Source of the DNA: Ruficoccus sp. ZRK36
Lineage (GTDB): Bacteria > Verrucomicrobiota > Verrucomicrobiia > Opitutales > Cerasicoccaceae
Length of the DNA stretch: 64,000 bases
Direction: 5' to 3'
NCBI RefSeq assembly: GCF_019603315.1
Contig: NZ_CP080649.1
Coordinates: 310,001 to 374,000 of the forward strand
This document shows positions 52,695 to 63,782 of this stretch, piece by piece; position 1 is the first letter of the stretch; every line of letters begins with the position of its first letter. Both the position numbers and the translations under genes were made by a program. The notes under the pieces are model-generated. The model made no database searches, was not told the origin of the DNA, and worked only from the letters and a program-made list of their open reading frames with translations.

Positions 52695-53827
52695 ATCCCG
52701 AGGATGTTAAAGATGACGGCGAAAATCGCGTCAGCGACGATGATGCAGGTGATGCCCGTCACCACCGCTGAGGTGGCGGAGACACCGACGGCAGCGGAAC
52801 TGTCCCCGCACTGCATACCGCGCAGACAGCCCGTGGCGGCCACGATCACCCCGAAGACGACGGACTTGATCAGGCCACTGAAGAAATTCGGCAGGTCAAT
52901 CGCGGCAATGGTACGCCCGACAAACTGCTGAAAGGAGATATCCAGCGTGGTCAGGCTGACGACCAGCCCCCCGAGGATACCAATAAAGTCAGAGAAAATA
53001 ACCAGCAGCGGCAGCATGCAGCACAAAGCGATCATGCGCGGCAGCACCAGAAACTCCATCGGGGAGATGCCGAGCGTTTGCAGGGCGTCGATCTCTTCAG
53101 AGACTTTCATCGTCCCCAACTGCGCCGCAAAGGCCGCCCCCGTCCGGCCACACATGACAATACCGGTCATGATGGCACCCATCTCGCGGACCATGGCCAG
53201 ACCGACCAGGTCGGCCACATACACGGTGGCGCCAAACTGCGCCAGCTGTACCGCACCGACATAGGCCAGAATCAAACCGACCAGAAAGCTGATGAGGGCA
53301 ACAATCGGCAGGGCCTCGGCCCCAGTCTGCTGCACAACCAGCCACAGGTCACGCCAGCGGAAGCGGGCTCGCCCTGTGAAAAAGCGGAAAAACGAAATCG
53401 CTGCATCCCCCAGAAAGGTCAAAATGTCCCAGACCTCTTCGGCCAGTGCCAGACTGTGCGAGCCGACACGGTAGAAGACCGAGCGGGTGATCTCGCCACG
53501 GGCGGCATCCTTTTTCTCGGGAACGGCGGTAGCCAGATCCATCAGGCCGCTGGCCCCCTTGGGCAGGCCGGTATAGTCCACCTCCAGGTTTTTCTCCTGG
53601 GCGAGATCCCAGCAGCGCAGGATAAAAGTCATCAAGCCACTGTCCCATGCCGTGACCCCCTGCGCATCAAAGGCCAGCTTGTTCAGGCCGGAGGCAAGCT
53701 CCTGCTGCACGCGGTCAGACTCAGGAAGCTGCTGCTGCATCTTCCAGGTTCCACTGAGCACGATCGTCAGACAGTCGCCGCCATCGCGACGAAAGTCCAG
53801 TACGGGTGGTGCGTCTGGTTCCGGCAT
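52691..53827 (-). CDS. MlaE-like permease with N-terminal STAS domain
   Basis: A 378-residue membrane protein. Residues 1-115 form a STAS-like domain (VLDFRRDGGDCLTIVLSGTW, WDSGLMTFILRCWDLAQEKN), which in E. coli is the separate protein MlaB. The rest is the MlaE permease with five or six helices, including LPIVALISFLVGLILAYVGA and the family segment MVREMGAIMTGIVMCGRTGA. The fusion explains the lack of a mlaB gene. It heads the operon mlaE-mlaF-mlaD-pqiC. Confidence 0.92.
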   Translation of the reverse strand: MPEPDAPPVLDFRRDGGDCLTIVLSGTWKMQQQLPESDRVQQELASGLNKLAFDAQGVTAWDSGLMTFILRCWDLAQEKNLEVDYTGLPKGASGLMDLATAVPEKKDAARGEITRSVFYRVGSHSLALAEEVWDILTFLGDAAISFFRFFTGRARFRWRDLWLVVQQTGAEALPIVALISFLVGLILAYVGAVQLAQFGATVYVADLVGLAMVREMGAIMTGIVMCGRTGAAFAAQLGTMKVSEEIDALQTLGISPMEFLVLPRMIALCCMLPLLVIFSDFIGILGGLVVSLTTLDISFQQFVGRTIAAIDLPNFFSGLIKSVVFGVIVAATGCLRGMQCGDSSAAVGVSATSAVVTGITCIIVADAIFAVIFNILGI

Positions 53828-53965
53828 AGTTTAGGGGGAGACGAACATCATGCCCGTCAGGTGAGAAAGTCAGGGGTCATCCCCCCGGGGTCAAGCAAAA
53901 GGCTGGCCATCTTGGCCGGGATTGGCAATTTATCATGCGCAGCCTTTATTTTTAGCCACTTGAAG

Positions 53966-53977
53966 TGCACATGTGCA
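53966..53977. promoter_or_regulatory. Perfect 12-base palindrome upstream of the HAD gene
   Basis: TGCACATGTGCA lies 49 bases before the HAD gene start and 139 bases from the divergent mlaE start. It could be an operator; nothing in the sequence shows which protein would bind it. Confidence 0.3.
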
Positions 53978-54025
53978 TGCGGTGTGCTGCCTAAAGGCGG
54001 ACTTGAGCTACGCTATCTTTATACT

Positions 54026-54703
54026 ATGGGGCAGGACATACAGAGCATTCTCTTCGATCTGGACGGGACACTGATCGACCATTTCACGACCATTTACCGC
54101 TGCTACCGCCACGCCCAGAAGGTCTTCGGGCTGGAGCCGGCCAGCTACGAAAAGGTACGGGCGACCGTGGGCGGGTCCGTCCCGATCACCATGGAGCGCC
54201 TGCTCGGCAAGGAATACGTCGAGGAGGGTGTGAAGCTCTTCCGGGCGCACTATGCGGAGATCTGGAAAGAGGACCTGCGCGCCCTGCCCGGCTCCTTGGA
54301 GCTGCTCAAGGCACTTCACGAGAAAGGCTACCGTCAGGCGATGTTTACCAACAAGGAGGGTAGCAACGCCCGCCTCATCTCCGACTATCTCGGCTACACA
54401 CCGTATCTGGAAAAGGTCATCGGTACCGGCGACACCCCCTGGCGCAAGCCGCAGCCGGAGTTCACGCACTATGCGCTGGAGCAGTTGGGAGCCCATACGG
54501 AGACGACGATCATGGTCGGGGACTCCCCCTGGGATATCGCTGCCGCTGACGCAGCCGGGCTGCCCTGCCTCGTCGTAGCCACCGGCAGCCACTCGATCGC
54601 AGACCTCGCCGCCAACTCCCCCGCTCCGCTCGGGGCCTATGCCGACCTGGCCGAGCTGGGACGCGAGTTCTTCAATGTGGAGATCGAACCCTGCCCAGCG
54701 TAA
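54026..54703 (+). CDS. HAD-superfamily phosphatase, phosphoglycolate phosphatase-like
   Basis: A 225-residue HAD hydrolase. Motif I is LFDLDGTLID with the nucleophile Asp and the acid Asp, motif II FTNKEGSN (Thr), motif III RKPQPE (Lys) and motif IV MVGDSPWDIAAADAAG. A small helical cap lies between residues 20 and 90, so it is a subfamily I enzyme of the Gph/PGMB type. The substrate cannot be read from sequence. It starts at the ATG at 54026; the frame is open far upstream, but no family match precedes this Met. Confidence 0.9.
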   Translation: MGQDIQSILFDLDGTLIDHFTTIYRCYRHAQKVFGLEPASYEKVRATVGGSVPITMERLLGKEYVEEGVKLFRAHYAEIWKEDLRALPGSLELLKALHEKGYRQAMFTNKEGSNARLISDYLGYTPYLEKVIGTGDTPWRKPQPEFTHYALEQLGAHTETTIMVGDSPWDIAAADAAGLPCLVVATGSHSIADLAANSPAPLGAYADLAELGREFFNVEIEPCPA

Positions 54704-54726
54704 GCTGGAGCCCATTTCATTTTAAA

Positions 54727-54897
54727 TTAACCGCAAAGGGCGCCAAGTGCACGAAGGCCTTGCGAATAGATGGACATTTTCTTAAACAATACCCACTTCG
54801 GAAAAACATGCTAAAATAGCATTTTCCCCGCAAAGTCACTCGAAGGAGCGCAAGGCAATGTCTTTTTTCTTTCCAACTTTGCGACCTTTGCGGTTAA
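54727..54897. repeat. Inverted CCGCAAAGG-type repeat upstream of recD2
   Basis: The arm TTAACCGCAAAGGGCGCCAAG (54727-54747) is mirrored at 54877-54897, which reads TTAACCGCAAAGGTCGCAAAG on the other strand; 19 of 21 bases agree. Between them are a partial direct copy (CCGCAAAGTCACTCGAAGG, 54828-54846) and a small palindrome, TGCTAAAATAGCA. The arms resemble CGCAAAGG-type repeats I have met in other environmental bacteria. Confidence 0.75.
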
Positions 54898-54918
54898 AGA
54901 CCATTCTCACCCACAGCT

Positions 54919-57159
54919 TTGCCCAATCCCACTGACAGTCCCGATACCCTGACCGGCACGCTGGAGCGTATCGTCTTCGCGAACGAGGAAAACCACTACA
55001 CGATCGGCGAATTCCGGCCCAATGGCCAGCGCCAGCCCGTGACGATCGCCGGGAACCTGCCCGGTGTGCAATGCGGTGAGACCCTGGAGCTCAACGGCGA
55101 GTGGCAGCGCCACCCCGTCCACGGCCCGCAGTTCAAGATCAAGACCTTTACCAGCAAACTGCCCTCCACCGTCCACGGCATCCGCAAATACCTCGGCAGC
55201 GGAATGATCCCCAACATCGGCCCGAAGTTCGCCGAGAAGATCGTGGACCACTTCGGGGTCGAGACGCTGAAGGTCATCTCGGAGGAGTCCGGCCGCCTGC
55301 GCGAGGTGCCCGGCGTGGGCAAGCAGCGCGCCAAGGACATCAAGCTCGCCTGGGAGTCCCAGCAGGCTCAGCGCGAGATCATGCTCTTTTTGCACACCTA
55401 CGGCGTCAGCACAGCCCTGTGCACCCGCATCTACCGGCGCTTCGGCAACGAGGCCAAGACCATCCTCGAGCGCGACCCCTACCGCGTGGCCCGCGACATA
55501 CAGGGCATCGGCTTTAAAACCGCCGACCAGATCGCCCGCAACATGGGCCTGCAAAACGACAACCCCCGCCGTCTGGAGGCCGGGCTCATCTTTGCGCTGG
55601 AGGAGGCCGAGAGCGAGGGACACACCGCCTTTGCCACACCCGACCTGATCGAGCACGCCGTAAAGCTCCTTGAAGTCGATCCGCACCTGCTGAACAAACC
55701 GCTGAAAAGCCTCGTCGAGCAGGGCGCGCTGGTCCCCTCCGGTGCCGGAGCCACCGACGCGGCGGAGCTGTTTTCGCCGCAGACCATTCTCCAGCTCCCC
55801 AACTCGCACCGGGCGGAGATTGTCGTCGCGCACGCCCTCCGCGACCTGCTGGACACCTCCTCGTGCCTGCCCCCTATTATTATAGACAAGGCCGTGGAGT
55901 GGGCGCAGCAGCGAGCGGGCTTCGAGTTCGCGCCCGAGCAGGCGACCGCGATTTCCTCCGCTATCGCCAACAAGGTCTCGATCCTTACCGGCGGCCCCGG
56001 CACCGGTAAGACCACCATCCTCAAGGCGCTGGCCGACATTTTAAAGGCGAAGAAAGTCCGCCTGCTCATGGCCGCCCCCACCGGGCGCGCCGCCCAGCGT
56101 ATGGGTGAAACGACCGGCGCACCCGCGCAGACCATTCACCGGCTGCTCAAGTTCGACCCCTCGGCGGGGGGATTCAGCGTCAACGCCGATAACCCGCTCC
56201 CGGCGGACTTCGTCATCGTGGACGAGACCTCGATGCTCGACAGCAAGCTCGCCGCCTGCCTCCTTCGCGCCATCCCGGCACGGGCGCACCTGCTGCTGGT
56301 GGGCGACGCCGACCAGCTCCCCAGCGTCGGCGCGGGTAATGTGCTCGGCGACCTCATCGGTCTGGCCGAGAAAAGCGGCGGCCTGCCGCACGCTCCAGCC
56401 GTCACGCGTCTGTCCCAGATTTTCCGGCAACAGGCGCGCAGCCGCATCGTGCTGACCGCCCACGCCATCCTCCACGGCGAGGCAGCCCCGCCCGCCCCGG
56501 TCGAGGACCCCGCGCACTGCGATCCGTCCGAGGATCTGCACTTCATCGCCGCCCCCGAGCCGGAACTGTGCGCAGAGACAGTCGTGGCCCTGTGCCGAGA
56601 CTGCATTCCCCGCTGGTATCCGCACCTCGACCCGGTCATGGATGTGCAGGTGCTCCCCCCGATGCACAAGGGCGCGGGCGGCACGCTGAACCTCAACGCC
56701 CTGCTCCAGCAGTCGCTCAACCCCGGTCAGCCGGGCGTGACGCTCGGCCCCTTCCGCTACCACCGCGGCGACAAGGTCATCCAGCAGCGCAACAACTACG
56801 ACAAAAACCTTTTCAACGGCGACCTCGGGCGTATCAGCCATATCAATACAGAGGCCGGGACCGTCGCCGTACGCTTCGAGAACGAGGTGCACGACTTCAC
56901 GCGCGGGGAGATGACGGACCTCAACCTGGCCTACGCGATCAGCATCCACAAGAGCCAGGGCAGCGAGTTCCCCATCGTGATCATCCCGCTGCTCAAGCAG
57001 CACTTTGTCATGCTCCAGCGCAACCTGCTCTACACCGCCATCACCCGCGGCCGTAAGAAGGTCTTCCTCGTGGGCGACCCCACCGCCTACGCCATGGCCG
57101 TCCGCAACCGAGAAAGCGCCAAGCGCCTCACCGCGCTACGGGACAAGATCGAGGCGTGA
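54919..57159 (+). CDS. recD2: RecD2-type ATP-dependent DNA helicase
   Basis: A 746-residue SF1B helicase that acts outside RecBCD. An N-terminal OB-like part (TLTGTLERIVFANEENHYTI) precedes two helix-hairpin-helix motifs (GMIPNIGPKFAEKIVDHFG and LREVPGVGKQRAKDI). Walker A is LTGGPGTGKTTILKAL near residue 358 and Walker B VDETSMLDS. Motif III LLVGDADQLPSVGAG and motif VI LLYTAITRGRKKVFLVGD follow. The start is TTG at 54919; an inverted repeat stands just upstream. Family members work in replication-fork repair and mismatch tolerance. Confidence 0.93.
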   Translation: MPNPTDSPDTLTGTLERIVFANEENHYTIGEFRPNGQRQPVTIAGNLPGVQCGETLELNGEWQRHPVHGPQFKIKTFTSKLPSTVHGIRKYLGSGMIPNIGPKFAEKIVDHFGVETLKVISEESGRLREVPGVGKQRAKDIKLAWESQQAQREIMLFLHTYGVSTALCTRIYRRFGNEAKTILERDPYRVARDIQGIGFKTADQIARNMGLQNDNPRRLEAGLIFALEEAESEGHTAFATPDLIEHAVKLLEVDPHLLNKPLKSLVEQGALVPSGAGATDAAELFSPQTILQLPNSHRAEIVVAHALRDLLDTSSCLPPIIIDKAVEWAQQRAGFEFAPEQATAISSAIANKVSILTGGPGTGKTTILKALADILKAKKVRLLMAAPTGRAAQRMGETTGAPAQTIHRLLKFDPSAGGFSVNADNPLPADFVIVDETSMLDSKLAACLLRAIPARAHLLLVGDADQLPSVGAGNVLGDLIGLAEKSGGLPHAPAVTRLSQIFRQQARSRIVLTAHAILHGEAAPPAPVEDPAHCDPSEDLHFIAAPEPELCAETVVALCRDCIPRWYPHLDPVMDVQVLPPMHKGAGGTLNLNALLQQSLNPGQPGVTLGPFRYHRGDKVIQQRNNYDKNLFNGDLGRISHINTEAGTVAVRFENEVHDFTRGEMTDLNLAYAISIHKSQGSEFPIVIIPLLKQHFVMLQRNLLYTAITRGRKKVFLVGDPTAYAMAVRNRESAKRLTALRDKIEA

Positions 57160-57269
57160 ACGGCAGCGAGCAGCGCACAATGCTTGCAGTCTATCCCCGG
57201 ACACCCAAGAGCTTCCAAGCCTCCGATGATAAAAGCACTTTGTCCTATTAGTGCCTCAGTGAATGAAAA

Positions 57270-58310
57270 TCATACGGGCTTGCTCGCACTCACCAAATAG
57301 AAATAGCCGAAGAGCGGTTCGCAGGAAAAGTCTGTAAAACCGGCCTGGGCGAGCATGGCTTCGAATTCGCCGGGCGTGTACTTCTTGCCGCGTTCGTGCA
57401 CCAGCATGGCCAGCGTGGCGCAGGCGGCAAAGAGCGGACCGTCTCTGGTTTCGGCCAGCGGGATTTCGCACAGCAGGATGCGGCCACCGGGCTTGAGGGC
57501 CGCGTAGGCACGCCGGGCCAGTTCTTCGCAGAGCTCCGGCGGCCAGTCGTGAAAGATATTGCTGAAGAGAGCGGCGTCGTAGCCGCCCGGCCACTCGTCC
57601 CGAAACATGTCCGCCGCCAGCGTCGTCACCCGATCGCCGACCCCGTAGTGGTCGATCCGCTCCTGCGTCAGCGGGCAGACCGCCGGCAGGTCCATCGCCG
57701 TGACCAGGATGGAGGGATTTTTCAGCGCGAGGGCGCAGGAGTGCGAGCCCGAGCCCGCCGCCACATCGAGCAGCCTCGAAATCCCCCGCAGGCACGCATG
57801 CTCGGCCAAGGCACTGGCGACCGGCAGGGTGTGGACGTGCATCAGGTCGATGAAGGTCCGCATCTTCTCCGTGCTCAGGGCATCCATGCTGACGGCGCGG
57901 GTATCTGTCGGCCGGTCGCCTTCGAGGATGGCACGCCGCATGGCGGTATAGAGAGTGTCGCCCCCGGCAGGCTTGGAGACGAAGTCCATCAAATGCGGGG
58001 GATAGAAATAGGGACTCTCGGGCGTGAAATAAGTGCGCCCTAATTCCGTCGTTCCGAAGCGGCCGTCCTCACCGCGCTTGAGCAAACCGAGTGCAGCGCT
58101 GACCGCCACCAGCGCCTCGGCCGCGCGAGGCCCGATCGACAGCAAAGATTCAACCTCCTTGATTGTGCGCGGGGTGACGTTGAGTTTTTCGTACAGGCCC
58201 AGCTCCTGGGCGATGGCAACTGCCGGGAGCGCATAGGGCCGGTAGATCAGTTCATGAATACTATGGTCGTCCGCGACCGGGAGGGGAAGGTCGTGACGGG
58301 TGTCTACCAT
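57270..58310 (-). CDS. SAM-dependent O-methyltransferase (plant-type, family 2)
   Basis: A 346-residue methyltransferase. Residues 20-100 form the winged-helix dimerisation domain of small-molecule O-methyltransferases (IHELIYRPYALPAVAIAQEL). The SAM-binding motif I is LLDVAAGSGSHSCALA (about residues 179-194), motif II VTAMDLPAVCPL, and the acid/catalytic region is ALFSNIFHDWPPE, with the His found in these enzymes. The substrate is unknown; related enzymes modify carotenoid or polyketide-like compounds. I chose the ATG at 58310, with AAGGTG upstream. The permease gene 75 bases upstream is on the same strand. Confidence 0.88.
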   Translation of the reverse strand: MVDTRHDLPLPVADDHSIHELIYRPYALPAVAIAQELGLYEKLNVTPRTIKEVESLLSIGPRAAEALVAVSAALGLLKRGEDGRFGTTELGRTYFTPESPYFYPPHLMDFVSKPAGGDTLYTAMRRAILEGDRPTDTRAVSMDALSTEKMRTFIDLMHVHTLPVASALAEHACLRGISRLLDVAAGSGSHSCALALKNPSILVTAMDLPAVCPLTQERIDHYGVGDRVTTLAADMFRDEWPGGYDAALFSNIFHDWPPELCEELARRAYAALKPGGRILLCEIPLAETRDGPLFAACATLAMLVHERGKKYTPGEFEAMLAQAGFTDFSCEPLFGYFYLVSASKPV

Positions 58311-58385
58311 GCCCACACCTTGATCAGGCCCCCTGCCCCTGTCGAGAAAATCGTCGGAGGGCGGCAACCCGGAACGGCGCTCCGC

Positions 58386-59219
58386 TCAGAAAAGCGTCTG
58401 GTAAAAATGATCGCGGCCCCAGATGAGGACGAACGAGGTGATGCAGCCCAGCACGAGCGAGAAGATATAGATCGTAAAGAGCGAGGACTCGGAACACTTG
58501 CGGTAGGTCAGCGCACCGGCCCAGCCCCCCACGATCAGCACGGGCAGCAGCAGCACTGCCGTCCCGAAGTTACCCAGATGCAGGATACCCAGTAGGAGCA
58601 GTGGCGCGAGCTTGAGCAGGTTTTGCACGCCCAGAAAGCAGGCCTGCGCCGCCACGAAGCGCTCCTTGTGCTGGTGGAAGCGGACAAAGAAAACCGTCAG
58701 CATCGGGCTGCCGGAGTTTGCGACGACCTGACTGGCCCCCACCGCCGTCCCCGCACAAAAGGTCTCCCACCAGCGCGGCAGGCGATCCGGGCCGCCCTTG
58801 GCGATGCGGGCGCGCAGCATGATCAGCACGGTATAAAAGAGCGTCAGCCCGCCGACCACGTACTCGAGGTTGTGCTCGACATCCGCCTCCTCGCCGGAGT
58901 TTACCAGCGCCCACAGCGCCAGCCCGCCCAGCCCCGTCCCGACCACGGCGGCGAATAGCAGCGGGCTCAGCAGCGTCCAGACGACCTCCTTGCGGTGCTG
59001 CCAGCTACTGATCGCACTGGCCACGAGCATGAGCGTCGCCAGCACGGCCAGCCCGTCTTTCGCGCCGATAGCGAGGATGATGAGCGGCGAAATGACAAAA
59101 CCGCCCGCCCCCAGCGCACTCCGGGTGAAGCCCATGTAAAACGACGCAAACAGCGCCAACGTACAGCAGAACCACGGTGCCGGATGTTGCAAGAGCGGCT
59201 GAAGGGCGGCCTCGAACAT
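58386..59219 (-). CDS. TauE/SafE family sulfite/organosulfonate exporter-like permease
   Basis: A 277-residue membrane protein with seven or eight helices. GFTRSALGAGGFVISPLII after the first helix is the N-terminal half signature, and GTAVGASQVVANSGSPMLTV is its counterpart in the second half. Family members move sulfite, sulfoacetate or other anions; substrate not determined. A GTG start at 59228 is an alternative to the ATG at 59219. It stands just upstream of the O-methyltransferase gene. Confidence 0.88.
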   Translation of the reverse strand: MFEAALQPLLQHPAPWFCCTLALFASFYMGFTRSALGAGGFVISPLIILAIGAKDGLAVLATLMLVASAISSWQHRKEVVWTLLSPLLFAAVVGTGLGGLALWALVNSGEEADVEHNLEYVVGGLTLFYTVLIMLRARIAKGGPDRLPRWWETFCAGTAVGASQVVANSGSPMLTVFFVRFHQHKERFVAAQACFLGVQNLLKLAPLLLLGILHLGNFGTAVLLLPVLIVGGWAGALTYRKCSESSLFTIYIFSLVLGCITSFVLIWGRDHFYQTLF

Positions 59220-59292
59220 GTCCCGCACTGTAGGGGACAGTTCGGCTCTGGCCAGCGAAAAGCTCCGACCAGACAGAGCGGTTAAAATAGGG

Positions 59293-59829
59293 ATGAAACA
59301 TTACATCGACTCAACACGCACTTTGCGTTCTATAAATGTCATGGAAATTTCGTCCAAAGAAGCACGCGGAAGAGGTTACGAAGCAGACGAGATTGCCCGC
59401 ATCGAACTCTCCGAAGAAGGCCATCTCGAAGCCACTAAGTTGCTAAAACGTATCGATCAAACGTTTGTCAATATCCCGAAACCCGCCATTACCCTGAGCG
59501 TAGCTCGGGAGATTGATGAGTGCTGGACAGTCACGCCCAAACGGGCTGCCGAGCTTGCTCTCGAGGACCCGGAAACCGATTGGCGAGAGGTATCCAAAGA
59601 AAAGGTCAAAGCATTCCAAGAGTACTTTTCCTTTTCCGATGCCCCCGGCTGGAGATTCTACTTACCCGCCTTCATGAGCCACTACCTGAGAGACTTCCCG
59701 CATAATGGCTATAACGCGGTCTATCAGGCGTGCCTCAACAGGGAGCATATCGACGAGCTACCCAAAGCGGAAATGGAAATCGTGGATGCCTTTGTCTCCC
59801 TGTGCCAAAAGTACGACTTTCTCGGATAA
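59293..59829 (+). CDS. DUF6714-like protein of unknown function
   Basis: A 178-residue soluble protein without a signal peptide. FSDAPGWRFYLPAFMSHYLR is the clearest family-like motif (aromatic and Phe-Tyr-Leu-Pro rich), preceded by DETDWREVSKEKV-type acidic helices (EDPETDWREVSKEKVKAFQE). Two starts are possible, at 59293 and 59341 (MEISSKEARG). Function is not known. It stands alone, upstream of a TPP riboswitch but probably not part of the thi unit. Confidence 0.65.
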   Translation: MKHYIDSTRTLRSINVMEISSKEARGRGYEADEIARIELSEEGHLEATKLLKRIDQTFVNIPKPAITLSVAREIDECWTVTPKRAAELALEDPETDWREVSKEKVKAFQEYFSFSDAPGWRFYLPAFMSHYLRDFPHNGYNAVYQACLNREHIDELPKAEMEIVDAFVSLCQKYDFLG

Positions 59830-59908
59830 CCGACCCAGCCCGCCCTGGCGGCTATTTGAGATATGGGGTTGCGAAGCGCGCGATTTTACCTAAAGGTGTG
59901 CCTAAACA

Positions 59909-62025
<2,117 letters not shown>

Positions 62026-62033
62026 ATCGCTAG

Positions 62034-62681
62034 CTAATCACTAAGCAGACGAGTCATTTCATGCTTAGTCATCACTCGGTTTTTATTTGTTTCACTGTCT
62101 AGAGAAAGATAAACAACACCTCTTCGTATTGATTGGTTTGAGTCTCTTTGCGAGAAGCTTTCGTTTAATCTGTTAGCTTCCTCATCCGAAACCGTTAGAT
62201 CATGCTCGACGGTAGCGAACGGCAAATCGGCTTCAGACCAAAAATCAAATCTAAGACGATACGATCCAGAAGACAAAGAAAGCTTAGGAGACGAGCGATA
62301 GTCCCATATATACTCAACATTGGCTGTTTTTGTTGATCGTCCAATAACAGGTAAAGCATGTGCCGTTTCAGCCTGTATCCACGTAGCTCCGTCATTTGAA
62401 ATTTTCCGAAAATGATGCCAGACCATGTAGAAGTTATCGTTAGTCGAGTCAGCCTTATTTAAGGTAAGAGAACATCGCCTGACGACTCCGACCTGATTAG
62501 ACTGATTTGCGATAGTAGTCGGTACGGTTATAGTCAGGCCTCGATCATTATAAATAACAACAATAGATGGCCCAACATAAGCAGATAAATCCGGACGCTT
62601 AAAATAAGCCATGTAAAGAGAGAATCCTGATCCACAAAGGCTTAACAACGAAATAATAATAGCAAGAGCCTCAGGAGTCAT
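62034..62681 (-). CDS. Small N-terminally anchored protein, unknown function (AT-rich gene)
   Basis: A 215-residue protein with one N-terminal membrane segment (EALAIIISLLSLCGSGFSLY) and a soluble domain rich in beta strands (PSIVVIYNDRGLTITVPTT, then SYRLRFDFWSEADLPFATVE). No family is recognised. The gene is clearly richer in A and T than its neighbours and uses AT-ending codons, which suggests recent transfer. Its stop lies only eight bases from the thiC stop. A matching pattern of single small orphan genes is common at chromosome hot spots. Confidence 0.65.
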   Translation of the reverse strand: MTPEALAIIISLLSLCGSGFSLYMAYFKRPDLSAYVGPSIVVIYNDRGLTITVPTTIANQSNQVGVVRRCSLTLNKADSTNDNFYMVWHHFRKISNDGATWIQAETAHALPVIGRSTKTANVEYIWDYRSSPKLSLSSGSYRLRFDFWSEADLPFATVEHDLTVSDEEANRLNESFSQRDSNQSIRRGVVYLSLDSETNKNRVMTKHEMTRLLSD

Positions 62682-62750
62682 ATACCATCTATTGCCAACA
62701 AATACTCAGAATTTCAATTATAATCCATCCAGACAGAAAATGCGACCCCG

Positions 62751-63578
62751 CTAGAAGCCCAGCCGCATGAGCCAGTTTTCGGCGAGGGCGCGCCACTGGT
62801 CGGTGCCGGGTTGGCGGCGGTTTCCGATAGAGACGAGGCCGAGGCCGTGCGCTCCTTCGGGGAAGACGTGCACCTCGTGCGGCGTACCGTTGGCCTGCAG
62901 GCCCATGGCCATGAGGTAGGTGTTTTCGACAGGGACCCCGGCGTCGGCAGCAGTGTGCCAGAGGAAGGTCGGGGGCGAGTTCGGGTTGATGTGTTTTTCC
63001 CAGCCGAGGGCCTCAGCCTGCTCCTTGGTCACGTCCGGACCGAGCAGGTTTTTAAAGCTGCCCACGTGCATAAAATCGCTGGCCGAGAGGACCGCATAGG
63101 AAAGGATCGAGGCATCGGGGCGGGCACTGGTGTCACCCAGCGTGCCGTCGGGGTCGAGCAGCCAGTCGGCGCGGTCAAAGCCCTGCGAAGTGCAGGCACA
63201 GAGGTGGCCACCGGCGGAGAAGCCGATCACGCCGATGCGGTTCGGGTCGATGTTCAGCTCGTCGGCGTTGGCGCGCAGGTAGCGCATCGCGTAGAGCGCC
63301 TGCTGCTGCGGCTGCGGGTAGAGCTCGGGCTCCGGCTCGTCCACGCGGTTGACGGTGTACTCCAGCACGGCGGCAGCGATGCCCATGGAGTTAAACCACG
63401 CGGCCACGGGAGGCCCCTCCTGGTGGCTCACACCGGAGTAGCCGCCACCGGGCAGCACCAGCATGCAGGCTGGCTTCTCGGCATCTTCCAGAAAATGCGG
63501 GTAGAAGCGCGCTTTAGACAGAACCGCATCCGTGGGATGCAGGGGTTGGGAGGGCTCGTTGAACATAGCGGCACCCAT
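62751..63578 (-). CDS. Alpha/beta hydrolase, BD-FAE/acetyl esterase-like
   Basis: A 275-residue esterase-like protein. The oxyanion-hole segment VLPGGGYSGVSHQEG (HGGG-like), the nucleophile elbow IGFSAGGHLCA, an Asp in TAADAGVPVEN and the His in PEGAHGLG form a full catalytic set. It resembles BD-FAE or acetyl-xylan esterases, often used on acetylated polysaccharides. I chose the ATG at 63578 (MGAAMFNEP); the open frame extends upstream through a terminator and a repeat and is not expected to be coding there. No signal peptide is evident. Confidence 0.9.
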   Translation of the reverse strand: MGAAMFNEPSQPLHPTDAVLSKARFYPHFLEDAEKPACMLVLPGGGYSGVSHQEGPPVAAWFNSMGIAAAVLEYTVNRVDEPEPELYPQPQQQALYAMRYLRANADELNIDPNRIGVIGFSAGGHLCACTSQGFDRADWLLDPDGTLGDTSARPDASILSYAVLSASDFMHVGSFKNLLGPDVTKEQAEALGWEKHINPNSPPTFLWHTAADAGVPVENTYLMAMGLQANGTPHEVHVFPEGAHGLGLVSIGNRRQPGTDQWRALAENWLMRLGF

Positions 63579-63628
63579 GCTAGGACTGTTTAAACCCACC
63601 CGACAAGCCGACATACATGCACAGGCAC

Positions 63629-63665
63629 AAAAAAGCGAAGGCCCGTATGGAGCCTTCGCTTTTGA
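63629..63665 (-). terminator. Terminator downstream of the parvulin gene
   Basis: AAGCGAAGGC pairs with GCCTTCGCTT around a short loop, with a run of six T on the minus strand. It follows the type B repeat at 63721. It may also block read-through into the esterase gene. Confidence 0.88.
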
Positions 63666-63720
63666 AAGGATGTGCCATCTGCGGCCCGCATTCCCGGGGT
63701 AGCCGCCTTTCTGCCAGCGC

Positions 63721-63782
63721 AGGGGCAGCGACTGCAAGGAGCGATGGGGCAGAGCCCCATCATTGCCCGCGGGGGCACCCCG
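63721..63782 (-). repeat. Type B 3'-end repeat, copy 3
   Basis: On the minus strand, directly after the parvulin stop: GGTGCCCCCGCGGGC, then AATGATGGGGC-TCT-GCCCCATCGCTCC, TTGCAGTCGCTGCCCC. The ATGATGGGGC...GCTCC part is identical to copy 1 at 10.2 kb, and the tail differs by one or two bases. Confidence 0.82.

Noticed and set aside
54020-54025. TATACT just before the HAD gene start as a -10 box
   Set aside because: RNA would start after the ATG, and no -35 lies at a proper distance.
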